Assembly (NCBI RefSeq): GCF_033568475.1
Contig: NC_133120.1
Span: 91,468,151-91,532,150 of the forward strand
Direction: 5' to 3'
DNA from: Henckelia pumila
Taxonomy: Eukaryota > Streptophyta > Magnoliopsida > Lamiales > Gesneriaceae
DNA: 64,000 bases
A model generated the notes under the pieces. It searched no databases. It saw only the letters and a list, made by a program, of their open reading frames with translations, and was not told where the DNA came from. Shown piece after piece: positions 52,001 to 64,000 of this stretch. The translations under genes were made by a program, and so were the position numbers. Within the stretch, counting starts at the first letter, position 1. Every line of letters begins with the position of its first letter.

Positions 52001-55000
52001 CATCCCATTGTGGAATAGCTCCTTGAACAATACAGACTGTTTGAAACTAGAAAATTTAGGTGCAACTCCGATCTCAAGGATCAACAAAAAAATTATTTGT
52101 AGTATTTTGTGAAGATTTGCATTCTGGTTGAAGATTAGCTATTTGCACAATACAAACTGCTTGAAAGATGCTCTTTTATGTATGTCTTGGCTGTCCAAGG
52201 ATAAAACTGTTATATGTTGTGGTCACTGGATTATCTGTCCATATGGGTTGTAGTATGATTATAAGATGCTTTTTGAGGTAAATATGGATGCGGCTATTTG
52301 TGTTCTCATTTCTTGGTGATCTTGTGGTACTGTTAATTCCATCTCTTAACATACATCAACTTTTTGTAGGATTTGGCTTCTGAATCAGAAAAGGATCAGA
52401 TGTCTACCCTGGAAAACTCAGAGGCTTCTGGATCTGAAGCTTTAGCAGATGATAAGCAAGATAAGGACACAGAAAAGGGCAAAGAACCCGAAAAAGAGAA
52501 GGGAAAGGAGAAGGATGCTGAAAGACGAGGAGAAAACGAAAAGGACAAAGTTAAAGGTCTTGATGGAACAAATCTCGAAGCTTTGCTACATAGGCTTCCA
52601 AGCTGCGTGAGCCGTGACCTGATTGATCAGTTGACTGTAATCTTCATCTCACTCTCTCATGCGTCATGGAGGATTTTCTTACTTTTGTAGCACACTTGCG
52701 TCAAAATGATATCTTGTCGGTCTCTCATTGTCTTTTCAGGTTGAGTTTTGCTATTTAAATTCAAAATCCAGCAGGAAAAAGCTTGTGAGGGCTTTGTTTA
52801 ATGTCCCAAGGACGTCTCTGGAGCTCTTGCCGTACTATTCGCGCATGGTTGCTACACTTTCTACTTGCATGAAGGATGTCTCTTCCATCCTTTTACAGTT
52901 ATTGGAGGAAGAATTCAACTCTTTGACAAATAAGAAGGTCAGTATAATTAATATAGCTACCTGATGCATTGGATTTGAACATATTTCTTATACCTAAGTG
53001 CAATGCAGGATCAAATGAATATCGAAACAAAGATCAGGAACATTAGATTTATTGGAGAACTTTGCAAGTTCAAAATTGCCCCAGCTGGAATGGTTTTTAG
53101 TTGTCTAAAGGTAATGGTGAGGCAATTATCATGAGTATGCTGTTGAAATTTTTGGGACTTTCTTCTTAAGATTCTTCGCATTTATGAAACTCGATGAAAT
53201 TCCTCTTCAATTCTTGGGCAGTAGCTTTGTGTTTGCAAATAAAACCGAGGCTGAAAACTGTTCTCTTCTTTACTAGCTGACTGATTCTGCTGACCTCAGG
53301 CTTGTTTGGATGATTTCACTCACCACAATATCGACGTTGCTTGCAATCTGCTTGAGACATGTGGCCGCTTTCTCTATCGGTCACCAGAAACCACAGTGCG
53401 GATGTCAAACATGTTAGAGATACTAATGCGCTTGAAAAATGTCAAAAACTTGGATCCCCGTCAGAGTACTTTAGTGGAAAATGCTTATTATTTGTGCAAA
53501 CCTCCTGAAAGATCTGCACGAATCTCGAAAGTTCGTCCTCCTTTGCATCAGGTATATTTATATAAATATCTTTGGATTTTCCACATTATAGGACTGCACA
53601 GTGGGTTTTTACCTTGTATGTGTTGTATTTTTCAGTATATCAGGAAGCTTCTTTTCTCTGATCTTGACAAGTTTTCAATTGAGAACGTTCTACGACAATT
53701 ACGTAAGCTGCCTTGGAGTGAATGTGAAGAATATCTTTTGAAGTGTTTTTTGAAGGTTCACAAGGGAAAATATAGCCAGATTCATTTGATCGCATCACTT
53801 ACTGCTGGTCTGAGTCGATATCATGAAGATTTCGCTGTTTCTGTGGTTGATGAGGTTTGTTCTTTGGTGCTGCCTTTTGTTTTGGAAAGTTTGTATGAAT
53901 GCAAATTGCAATGGAATCTCTTGTATTTTATGTGGAATGATAACTTTTTTGTAGAGATTTCAGTTGATAGAAATTATAATAAGATATGCCGTTCTATTTT
54001 GCATTTAGGTTTTGGAGGAAATCAGGCTAGGGTTGGAGTTGAATGACTATGGGATGCAGCAAAAACGTGTTGCATTCATGCGGTTCTTGGGCGAACTGTA
54101 CAACTATGAACTTGTTGATTCATCTGTTATTTTTGATACTCTCTATCTTACTCTTGATTTTGGGCATGGAACTATGGAGGTACGGAATTGCTGAGTTTTA
54201 GAATTTTCAGTCTTCCATGTCTTTTTTACGTTTGGTGCATCTATGTTTGCTTTGGTTACATGTTTTAATTCTCCTTTATTTCCTGTCATAGACATTACAA
54301 GATTTTCTGTCCATTTTCTCAGCAAACGCCTATTTGTGATAAGCATTCATTAGTTATTTAGTCTCTGACCCAACCAAATTCACTAATCATTACACGTGGT
54401 TAGATTTCTTACAGCATAAAATTGGGGAGGTTTCAACAAAAATCCAACTGATGGTGTCTTAGATTTGATCATGCATTGTTAAGTGACTTGAACAGTGTGT
54501 GCTTATAGATGCCGACAAGTTTGAGTTCCAGAACAAGATGTACTTCTTACTTGGTTTCCATTATGGCATGATGTATGATATATGGATATTTAATTGTTGT
54601 GAGGTAATGTGCTGCATACTTTGTCTTTTGTACGCGCATTCGCATACATTTAACCAAAACCAAATTGTTTCAGATGAGATGTACACCATTTGATTTTTTA
54701 TGGGTTTTTACGTCGCATGCATGAGGTACCGATATCGGATAAATTATAGCTGATTATGCGGATACAGCATGATTCCCATTGGCAGGAAGAATCTAGAATA
54801 ACAGGGCACAATTTTTTTCTTCGTATATACACTTGTAATATTTACTCATCCATTATGTTAGTGAAACATTTTGGAGTGTTGAAAATTGAAATCTGTGGGT
54901 GTAAAGACCTTTACTGCCATATCTATCCTTTTAATTTGGAAATATTTCTAATCTGATGTTCTTCTGTATAGCTAATATTGCTTGTGATTATGTTAAAAAT

Positions 55001-56747
55001 CAAACATTGAACATGATTTATGTTTTATTGCATTTCAGCTTTTCATGGTTAACTACCATTGCCCCACTACAAATGTATTAGATTGGATTTGAACTTTATC
55101 TGATGAGAGGCTTTATTGTTATGATACCAGCAAGATATACTTGATCCTCCGGAGGACTGCTTTCGTATAAGAATAATTATCACACTTCTCCAGACATGCG
55201 GGCATTATTTTGATAGAGGTTCATCGAAAAGAAAGCTTGATCGGTTCTTGATTCATTTTCAACGATACATTCTGAGCAAAGGTTCCATTCCCCTGGATAT
55301 TGAGTTTGACCTGCAGGTCTGTATACTATGATTTTTTCTGGCTATATCTTCATTTTGACAATGTGAGTTATTCTGTCAACCAGAATAGTTGCATTGCTCA
55401 GATTGTCATGCCTATGATAGAAATATTTAATTTGAAACTGGTCCTCGTTTAATATTTCTTTTTAGAGAGTTATTCTATTGTTACTGAAGCACGCAAGTTA
55501 GAATTGTTGGTCCTATTTACTTTTCGTTCATTCCTTTATCGTCTCACTTTATAAATTGAGAGTTTTTCAGGACGTGTTTGCTGATTTGCGCCCAAAGATG
55601 ACTCGATACTCATCATTGGAGGAGGTTAATAATGCTCTAATTGAACTTGAAGAGCATGAACGTAGAGTTTCATCAGAGAAGGCTCAGAATGAGAAACATT
55701 CAGACTCAGAAAAACGTCATAGCAGGACGAGCTATTCAGACTCAGAAAAACGTCATAGCAGGACGAGCTCTGGTGCTTTATCCATGAATGGACAAAATCT
55801 TGTTAATGGCACCGAGGAAAATGATGATTTGTATCAAGAAATTGTCGGCGAGACGGATAGCGATTCTGGTAGTGGCACTGTTGAGCGCGTTGATCATGAT
55901 GATGAAGAATCGGAAGGAGAAAATCAAGATGACGGTTGTGAAAGTGAGGATGATTACGAGGAGGGAGGTCATCCTGCTTCAGATGAAGATGATGAAGTAC
56001 ATGTCAGGCAGAAGGTGGCAGTGGTAGACCCTCAGGAGGTGGCTGATTTTGATCAAGAACTGCGGGCTTTAATGCAGGTATTGTTTGAAACTAGTGTTTT
56101 TTAACTCAGTTATGCAATCCCAATAGTCTTGGTAACAATGCAAACAAGATGAAGCTTTAAAAGTTCTCCCATCCACTTGTTCTCTAGTGTAGAGGCAAAA
56201 ATGAACAATAGGCTTGGCCCGTGTATAAAAATTATATATTGGATATGAGCAGGAGAGCTTGGATTCGAGAAAGTTGGAAATGCGCTCTCGCCCAGCGATA
56301 AACATGATGTTGCCAATGAATTTGTTTGAGGGTTCCACGAGGGAACACCATGGGAGAGGAATCGAAGGAGAAAGTGGCGACGAGATGACTGATGAAGGAA
56401 CTGGAGAAGCTAAGGAGGTGCGGGTGAGAGTTCTGGTAAAGCGTGGAAACAAGCAACAGACAAAACAAATGTATATTCCCCATGATTGCTCCTTGGTTCA
56501 GGGTACCAAACAGAAAGAGGCAGCTGAGCTTGAAGAAAAACAAGACATTAAACGACTTGTTTTAGAATACAATGATAGAGAAGAAGAGGAACTCAATGGA
56601 GGGACACAACAACCAGGTTGGACTCAAAGTGGAGGCAGAGTTGTGAACCGAGGCAATATGTTGGATGGACAGAATAGGACTTCTGGTTCAAGGCATCGAC
56701 ATCTGTATCATTCAGGTGCTGGCATTTACTATGGCAGGAGAAGGTAA
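46013..56747 (+). CDS. UPF2: UPF2, regulator of nonsense-mediated mRNA decay, 17 exons
   Basis: Exons: 46013-46084, 46795-46882, 48235-48437, 49768-50112, 50787-50891, 51001-51128, 51309-51485, 51565-51646, 52370-52636, 52740-52937, 53009-53110, 53300-53551, 53636-53854, 54009-54179, 55131-55316, 55571-56077, 56253-56747, giving 1198 residues against about 1180 in Arabidopsis. Three MIF4G domains are recognisable: about 40-270 (FLRTLDSSIKRN, LHQRYKDFSPSL), about 460-640 (LPSCVSRDLIDQLTVEFCYL, RFIGELCKFK) and about 660-870 (FSDLDKFSIENVLRQLRKLP, MRFLGELYNYE). A Lys/Glu-rich linker lies at about 420-455 and an acidic tract at about 940-1015. The C-terminal UPF1-binding segment includes VRVLVKRGNKQQTKQM and KEAAELEEKQDIKRLVLEYN. 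UPF2 bridges UPF1 and UPF3 in the cytoplasm. The exon 8-9 join is the least certain; a 39-nt cassette is possible between them. Confidence 0.96.
55698..55769 (+). repeat. 36-bp in-frame tandem duplication inside UPF2 exon 16
   Basis: ATTCAGACTCAGAAAAACGT and the following 16 bases are repeated exactly at 55734-55769. This duplicates the 12-residue segment SDSEKRHSRTS(Y/S) in the disordered linker before the acidic tract. Confidence 0.9.
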
Positions 56748-57810
56748 TTACGGTAATTTCATCACATTCAAACATTGCAGAAGGAGCTGATGCTTTTGCT
56801 GAAGTTACCCCTTGCCAGTGGTATGGATTAAAATCTGGCGCCCATGGATCACCATTTGACCGAAGAGCAATCTTTTGTTGTCTCCTCAACCAGTGGGGAG
56901 ATGCGACAGCAAACTTTTTTTGTCTCCACAACCAGTGGTGAGATGTGACGATCTTTTGCTGGCTCGATAGCCGGTGGGAAGATTTGAAATCAAAGCTTGA
57001 AGGAGGTTGCATCTGGATGTGTTAATATGGTTCGTGCAAGAGTAATTTACAGGTACTTGCCCTTTTGATGTTAGTAGTTAGATATTACCTTTGGCCTGGA
57101 TTTGTATGAATCAGTATAGCTTGTCCATATACGATTCCAACATCATGTATTAATTCCCTTGCTCTTGCTCGGAGGCTAGATGGACATATGGCACATATTA
57201 ATGTTATTATTTGCCTCTCGCGTGGTGTTTGTGACAATCCCGTTAGTTTTTAAGATGATTAAAGATATATAAACATTTTGAGCTTGTTTGGTGCAAAAAC
57301 ATACTTGTTCTCTTGAATCTTTTTTTTCTTCGTCCGAACAATTGTTCTCTTGAATCTTGATTTTGTGATGTTGCAACCCATGTGCAACGTGCATGTCACG
57401 TATAAAAATTAAAAAGAAAGCGCGAGAAAAGGGCAATTGGACAAATTGAAAAAATCCATGAAAAATCAAAGTGCATCGTCATTCAATTAATTGAACTAAA
57501 GGGAACATTGTAAACTTGTGCACCACAACCTGTCAATGTTGCGGAGAAACCTTTTCAGATTACATGCTGGTAATTTTCAGGTTCAAAACTCCATTAAATT
57601 TAAGAATCTTAACTCTTAAGACTATAGCACGTAAATGTGCCAGCTTGCACTAACATCCGTGAACAAACGAACCTTGCTATGGAATCTAGTGTTTTGCTAC
57701 ACAGAATTAAAACAAAACTGTTCGGATCTCAACACTACCTATGTAGCTGATACTAAGATATTGTCCCCTTTACCGATCTCTTTTACATTAGGTATAGCAA
57801 CGGCTCAGAT
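56748..57810. other. convergent intergenic region with UPF2 3' UTR
   Basis: It lies between the UPF2 stop and the stop of the minus-strand GDT1-like gene, so it holds both 3' UTRs. The UPF2 side contains the three-unit repeat listed separately. I see no coding region. Confidence 0.5.
56868..56990 (+). repeat. three degenerate tandem units of about 40 bp downstream of UPF2
   Basis: Related blocks sit at about 56880 (GTCTCCTCAACCAGTGGGGA), 56922 (GTCTCCACAACCAGTGGTGA) and 56961 (GGCTCGATAGCCGGTGGGAA), each followed by AGAT and preceded by a T-rich run. Spacing is 42 and 39 bp. Each centre can form a short hairpin (for example GGCT-CGAT-AGCC). Confidence 0.7.
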
Positions 57811-60800
57811 TCAAAAGACTCCAAGTAATGTGGCAAAGGCAAAAACCAAAAACAAAGCCCCACCGATGAATCCAACCTGATTCAGTCACAATGGTCAGTA
57901 GCATGTTAAATATCATCAATTTATTAAAGTTTTTGAAGATGAAAATTTATTTTTACCAATTTTTCGGAAATGTAGCGCGATAGGAACGCCCCTCCAACTA
58001 TAGCAATTAAAGTTGCCAGCAAGTGTCCTGCAATGGCTCCACCTGCCACGCCCCACGGAGACTACATTTGAGAAAAATATTATTGGTACAATGAGGTTTG
58101 GAGAGCAAAATATAGTGAAACTTCAACTGAGAGTTTAGGAAGCTTATACCTGAGCTGCACCGAGGGCTATTGTAGCTAACATTGAACGGTCTCCCCATTC
58201 CTACGAGCAGGAGACAATGCAATCAGTCGATATTTCCATATACTTTTGTCTATGGGAGAAAATATATTTAAAGTTAAGACTATGGTTGAGAATTTAAAAG
58301 CAGCATATTGCGGTAGCAGCAAGTGAATATACATTCAAAGTGGAAACATATAAGAAGGTTATAGCACATCTTAGAGGCACCTATGATTGGTAAAAGGAAA
58401 TGCTTACAGCAAAGAATATTAGGCTAAACGACTTCCACAGAACCTCAAGCGGATTTGAAAGATGATTTGACGCCTTTATACATGCCAAAGGTAGAAGATG
58501 TTAATTGAAACATAGATAGAAGACAAAAAAATTGTTCGAATTCAGGATGATTACCTTTTCCTTAACAAGTTCTTCAGCTTCGGCAAATTCATCAGATTCT
58601 TTGTTGCTTTGATCATCAGTTTCGGCTACTTTGGATGGAAGGTCCCATGCATCTTTAATTGATTTTAGACCAAAGAACATCAGTAGGGCTACTGCAGCAT
58701 ATTCTCCAATTGGCAAGGCTGTTCATACAATAACTAATTTATCAGCAGCCATTGCTGCAAGAAGAAAAGGATGGTAGACAAAAGACGATTTTCATGTCGG
58801 TGAGTGATCAGGCTCAGTTTGTTGAGTTGTTATGCTATAATTGATGCACATCTAGTTAAATATCTACCAATTGTCACGTTTCAATTTTCATTTGTAGGAG
58901 CGAGAAATGTTGATTACACCAGCAAAAGGAACAATTGAGTTGCAAAGATGAGAGAAAACAAATGAACAAGGCACCAGACAGGTTTGGCAGAGAACATGCC
59001 GTAGTTAAGATTGCAAACGAGCGGGCTGAACAAAAAATTGTAGTTTGACACCGAACGCACCACAGATTAAAAAAATTAAATATCCCCAAGAATTTCTTAA
59101 TATTAGTATTATCTATGACAACTAGAGTCCTTTTTATTGAGCTTAAAAACTTTGTGCCTTTACGATGTTCTAAAAATTTCTCCATCGATAAGAAATTTCA
59201 GGCTTTCCACGTTTCAATTGCTCCTTTCATGCATCCTTCCTCACGCTAATGTAGGCAACACTTACATAATGATACCTTTAATGCTGCCTGAGGTCAGGCA
59301 CAATCCTCCTCCACATATCCTTTGATATGTGTGTTGAGGGAGGGAGCGTATGTGTAAGAACTACTGCTTACTTGTTTGAAATTGAGCAGGCACCGAGTGA
59401 AATATCCGACCAATTATGACAGATAGGATAGTCATAAGTGATAGAGCACCCATTGATCCTAAAAGGACCTGTCCACAGTTAATGGAAGTAAGAACAATGC
59501 TCTATCAATTAGTATCGGCAAAACTACTGATTCAAAGAAAATAATGTACATGCATGAAGTTCTGTACATCTATATTGCTACTACTCCATAAGTCGTTCAT
59601 ATAAATATTAACCACGTTTAAGTGCTGCATATGGGCAAACTTAATTATCAAAATCACAATTGTCAAGATCGCAGAACCACAATTAACTCATTAAATTACA
59701 CTCAGCGGCAGACATTCGAAATAAGTAACACTTGATCTTTTTCTTTTCCAGTTCTATTTAGCTTTCAAAAGCTTTTGAATTGAGCAGTGCGATCATGCAT
59801 TCAAGAAATTATGTTCCTGCATTGACTGGTTACTTCTATATGTTTGGAAACACCAACACATCAGCTTATTCACAAATATGTGTGATCATTTTCTAGTCTT
59901 TGGCCCCATCAAAGCAAATGATACTGAGTTGTCTCCTGTTTATTGTGAGATGAAGCTAAGTTCAAGATTTCTGAGCCAAGTTCCGAAACTTGTTTTCACA
60001 CTGTAAATTTTCAAGCATGCTAGCAGCACAAAACACGCCCATTATATTAAAGACAAAAACAAACCATATCAGATTCAACACTAGCTCATGCATATGGGAA
60101 TCGAGTAGTAAAAATAATTCATACTTGCAGATGCGCAACAAAGATTAAGACAAATAAAAGAGGGTAAGCACAGGGAGAGAGAGCAAGAGGGATTCACACC
60201 AGAATTTTGTCATATTGCATGGCCAAGAGTGCAGCGATAAAAAAAGTCTGCAAAATCAAACGTTAAATTTTGAGTGGAGTGACATCTGTCTCTATGCATG
60301 AACCTAAAGTAGTTGAATTATCATAAAGGAGGATATAAGGAATATTGTATAATTTAACCTAAAACACTTGACTAATCACCAAATTTATCAGAAACCCTAT
60401 ATTCAAGGTAGAGTCAGAATTTTATCGACCGGGATAAATTTACTAAATCTTAGAGACCAAAACTTTTGATTTTAGAAAACTTCCCCCCCCCCCCCCCCCC
60501 CCCTCTCCCACCTCTGATTATGCTTCTTATAAATACATGATATTTCAAATGACTCTGAAGCACGAATTTTTGTAATAATGAAACTATCGAAGCTGACACT
60601 ACATAGTGAGGATATCACAGACAACCGATGAATTTCCCTATACAAACACATTTACATTTTGCATGTCGCGCCCTATATCCATGAACATTAGGTACTACTT
60701 TTTCTATGCCATAATTCAACACAAGTATGAAAAGATTGAATTTTTTATATTATTGAAGCCATTGTACCTAATAATTTGCCTAAACGAAAAACAAAACTAC

Positions 60801-62548
60801 AAACAGCTGAATATGGGCTAACCTTGCTTCTAAACGAATTTTCTACTTATTTCTGTTCTATGCTAGCGTACTTTCAGTAATATGCGTATATGAAACTTCA
60901 AATTTTGCTGTGTTTTACCTTGTCTCCAATCTCAGAAACAAATATCAATGAAAATGCAGCAGTGAATCCTGATTTTGCAATAGCTGGCAATATTGATGAA
61001 GGCCCTCTCCCAAAGGCAATCAGTAAAAATACCAAACCGCATGCAACAAGAACAAGAGCAATTGAGATAGGATAAGGGATTCGATCAGGAGATGCCTCAC
61101 TGCCATTCATGAGAAGTTAATTATATTAGACAAGACAAGGACAGGATTAAGTTGGATCATCCTTAACAAATATTTGTGCCGACGATGATTTGTAAGAAGA
61201 AAAAAATTGTCATAACAATCAGTGTTTTACAGACTAAAAGATGTGCATATTCTTCACTTTTTTTATGCATGGATCGCAATTAAAAATAATTACATTCTGG
61301 ATTGGTAACTTTCATTATTTTTTCAGCTTATGAAGTAGTTGAAGTGGGTAATGTCATAAGAATGTCAATTTTTGCTTAAATGAGTTACTATTAATACAAA
61401 ATCAGCTTGTATATGAGAATGAGAACAAAACTAGAGAAAAAACAGATTCTTCATTCCCTAACAATCCTATAACACATCTAGTATAATTGTCGAAGATACT
61501 ACTATTTTTCAGAAGAATGAGCCTTTCAAGATTTTATTCAACAGTGCCATCAATTTCGCAAGGTCATTTCCCATAAATAATCTCACTGCTAACTGAAAAT
61601 TATCATCAAAGAAAGAACACTAAAAGATCACGAACATTTTAGATGAAGGATTAATGTGAGCTCCGCCACTGGAGAAACTTTCCTTGTGATTTTCTTCATA
61701 GTCTCCAGATCCAGTTCCGACATTTAATGAATGAGCTATGATTGTTCTGCTCCTCGCACATAACCGTGGTGCCTTCCTATAATATACTGTGAAAAAGTAG
61801 CTGTCATCACCACCAGATTGAAATGTGACACTCTCATTGACAAAAAGGCTTCTTGAAGAGAATTTATCACAGCCATCAGTACCAAAGACTTGAAAACATG
61901 AACTAAAATGTCAAAAGAAACACGTTGAAGATTTATGTGAAGGGAAACCAGAGTAGGATTTGAGAATACTTGGACCATACTTGCTGATATCCAATATCCA
62001 TAGTGGAAGCTAAATCATTATATGGATTGAAACAATCAAAGTCAGACATCCAATCTACCGCAAAAAATTACCCGATTAGCTAAACACCAGAAAATCAGTA
62101 GAAATATGTTTAAGTAATATTAGGTGCATTTTACAACGTGAGAAAGAATGGTACAATGACGGCTTTCCCTCATCAAGATTAATTCACTTCTAAAAGCTCA
62201 TTCCATCTGAATGTACCTAAACACCAACACCCCAGCCGCAATTTTTAAATTTTAGCAGCCCAATTTCAATAAATATGAGTAGAAACACACAAGATTCACA
62301 AAGATCGGCTCCCTCATTACCTAAGCAGGACAAATAAAAGATTCAATCTCTAAGCTGAATAAGAACAGTCAGACCGAAAACAGTTGAAAGAACTCACGTG
62401 AAGATGAAGATTGTGCAAAATTTCTGCTGGCCAATGAAGAAGCAAAGGGTAGTTTATTAATGAAAGCAAATATGGGACGGAGCTCGTTCTTGCTCACATT
62501 TCTTGATGCTACTAAAACCTGGGGTACCTGAAACGCCAAGAGTTGCAT
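57811..62548 (-). CDS. CMT1: GDT1-like chloroplast Mn/cation transporter (UPF0016), about 10 exons
   Basis: Minus-strand exons, 5' to 3': 62548-62398, about 61888-61636, 61099-60919, 60247-60200, 59468-59372, 58718-58555, 58473-58408, 58200-58150, 58061-57957, 57876-57811, giving about 393 residues. The first exon reads MQLLAFQVPQVLVASRN and is rich in Ser, Ala and Arg with few acids, as chloroplast transit peptides are. Six or so membrane helices follow. Both signature motifs of UPF0016 are present: SEIGDKTFF in the first half and AEWGDRSML in the second, with a charged loop between (ETDDQSNKESDEFAEAEELVKEK). The LPIGEYAAVALLMFFG stretch matches my memory of the envelope paralog CMT1/PAM71-HL better than thylakoid PAM71. 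The role would be Mn2+ uptake into the chloroplast. The exon 2 acceptor is uncertain (near 61888 or 61902); only the former keeps phase with exon 1. Confidence 0.88.
60483..60503. repeat. 21-base poly-C tract in a GDT1-like intron
   Basis: An uninterrupted run of 21 C follows TT and ends at TCTCCCACC. It lies in the intron between 60247 and 60919. Its length may be unreliable, as such runs are error-prone in sequencing. Confidence 0.9.
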
Positions 62549-64000
62549 TTTTTTTTCCCTATTTTTTAATGTTAAATTAAATAAACTTGAATGCCATAAA
62601 TTCTTGTCCTGATAACTTGTCTGAATTGTCTACAAATGGAAGAAAAAAGAGCAAAGGATTTGGAAATTGGAATTGTTGAGAAGATGATGAGGTTTGAGAG
62701 AAGCCTCGTGTGCGTGTGGTGCCTTCTGTCTTGTATTTCAAATATATATAATTAATGCGATTTTCCTTTTTTTTTTTAAAAAAAAAAAAAACAAAAACTT
62801 GACAAATAAACAGAGGGTAATATTTACTTCGTGAATTATATTTTTATTTTCCATAAATTATAATTTTATGAGCTAATAAATTATTATCTTCGAAAATATT
62901 TTAGCTAAATCCAGGACAATTATAAAATATTTATTAACATTTTTTATGTATTTGAGAATCACATTATTTTAAAGAAAATCGCATTATTAATATTAGATAA
63001 GAACTAATCTTTCGAGAAAAATATAATTGTATCTTTTGTATAATAATATTAAGATTTATTTTCTAGCATGTGTATGTTATGTTGATCTTTGGGTCTCTAT
63101 AGTGACAACTGACATATGTTCACTCAGGAAAAAAAATAATAGCGATTATATAATTCATTTTTATGATTAATAAAATATATATGATTGCAAAATTCTCCTA
63201 ACAAATTCGTTTTAAAAAATTTTACGCCATCAACACACTGATACTAAATTTAAAAATGAATTTCCAGTAATTTCATTAGTGAAAACACAAAAATAATTAA
63301 CTCAAAAAATTTATTCGTCTCAATTATCTGAAAGATGTATTTAATACGATTTTCATTTTCGGAAAGCATCGTTAAAAAAAACTTTTATTTTTCTTAGAAA
63401 TTAAATTGAGGTTAAAAATTTTAAAAGACAAATTTAACGACTTCAAAATTTTAAAATTTTAATCTTTATTCCGCATATAACTTCTTTTTTAAAAACAAAA
63501 TTAATAAGTGTATTTTCAAATAATCCCGTGATCAGAAAGAATAAAATGAGCGGAGTAACCTAAAATAAGGAATAATTATACACATTTAATGTTAAATAAA
63601 TATATAAATTTTTACTTATTTAACCATATACTTTCAACAAAATTTTTCCTAAATAACAAATTGATTACCCCTCGAGGCTCGATCGAAATTGTATTCGAGT
63701 TTTCAATCAGGGAAAAAAAATGTAAAACCTTTCATTTAACATATTTTTCCGTTTAATCGTAAATCTAATACTAACACAAACTCCTATTTAAAATTGTTGT
63801 GATGAAAATATCGAAAAGTAAATTGATGTTGAATGACAAATAATATTGGATAGAGTTTTATTATAAATTTATAACTGATACAAAAATCGACCAACACCAG
63901 AACAGATTTTGCAAATCCTTTTAAAAATAAGGTTCTCTTAATTGGGTATTATATGAAAAGCAATCAATTCATCTGATACAGAGTATTAAGAAAAATCAAA
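62549..64000. other. promoter side of the GDT1-like gene and AT-rich spacer
   Basis: The minus-strand leader and promoter of the GDT1-like gene should lie within about 62549-62760. From there to the end the DNA is strongly AT-rich, with poly-T/poly-A next to each other at about 62767-62791 (foldback). I see no gene, RNA gene or clear transposon. Confidence 0.4.

Noticed and set aside
57176-57469. A 97-codon minus-strand protein between UPF2 and the GDT1-like gene
   Set aside because: It has no family resemblance and lies in presumed 3' UTR/spacer with ordinary AT composition.
61736-61978. An 80-codon minus-strand protein starting MVQVFSNPT
   Set aside because: It overlaps exon 2 of the GDT1-like gene in a different frame and crosses its intron; the in-phase reading is the Ser-rich presequence.

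Overview
The window is nuclear DNA from a flowering plant, almost certainly a eudicot. It is AT-rich between genes, its genes are split by short GT-AG introns, and it carries plant LTR retrotransposons, a Cassandra TRIM and small TIR elements. The gene set (Shaker K+ channel, V-ATPase subunit C, UPF2, chloroplast GDT1-like transporter, CASP-like protein, ARM-repeat protein, Atos-like protein) is ordinary plant housekeeping and membrane biology. An asterid, perhaps Lamiales, is my guess from the style of the extra ORF in the large copia element; the sequence does not prove it.

Layout. 1-3357: a fragment that looks like the end of one LTR element, abutting a 5'-truncated Ty1/copia fossil with its 3' LTR. 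4970-9667 (+): six-exon Atos-like nuclear protein gene. 10808-11547 (+): three-exon CASP-like membrane protein. 13101-14840 (-): intronless ARM-repeat protein. 15915-28560: a nested block. A tRNA-derived SINE-like repeat is split by a 12.3-kb Sirevirus-type copia element (16065-28363, minus strand, TSD ATTAC), which is itself split by an 828-bp Cassandra TRIM (18189-19016, plus strand, TSD GATAA). 31370-36950 (+): V-ATPase subunit C, 11 exons. 39485-44556 (+): SKOR/GORK-type outward K+ channel, 13 exons. 44885-45532: hAT-like non-autonomous element with 8-bp TSD. 46013-56747 (+): UPF2, 17 exons. 57811-62548 (-): GDT1-like chloroplast Mn transporter, about 10 exons, convergent with UPF2.

The host genes do not form a pathway together; each is an independent eukaryotic transcription unit. 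Exon limits were worked out by hand from splice consensus, phase continuity and recalled family sequences. The five multi-exon models other than the N-terminus of the GDT1-like gene keep phase throughout and give family-typical lengths (649, 177, 376, 834 and 1198 residues).

I found no undescribed multi-gene system. The points most worth a second look are a GYGE (not GYGD) pore filter in the K+ channel, a tandemly duplicated in-frame 5' splice site in the same gene, a GC-AG intron in the V-ATPase gene, a triple hairpin-prone repeat just downstream of UPF2, and the three-level young transposon nest with 5S-like promoters inside the Cassandra LTRs.
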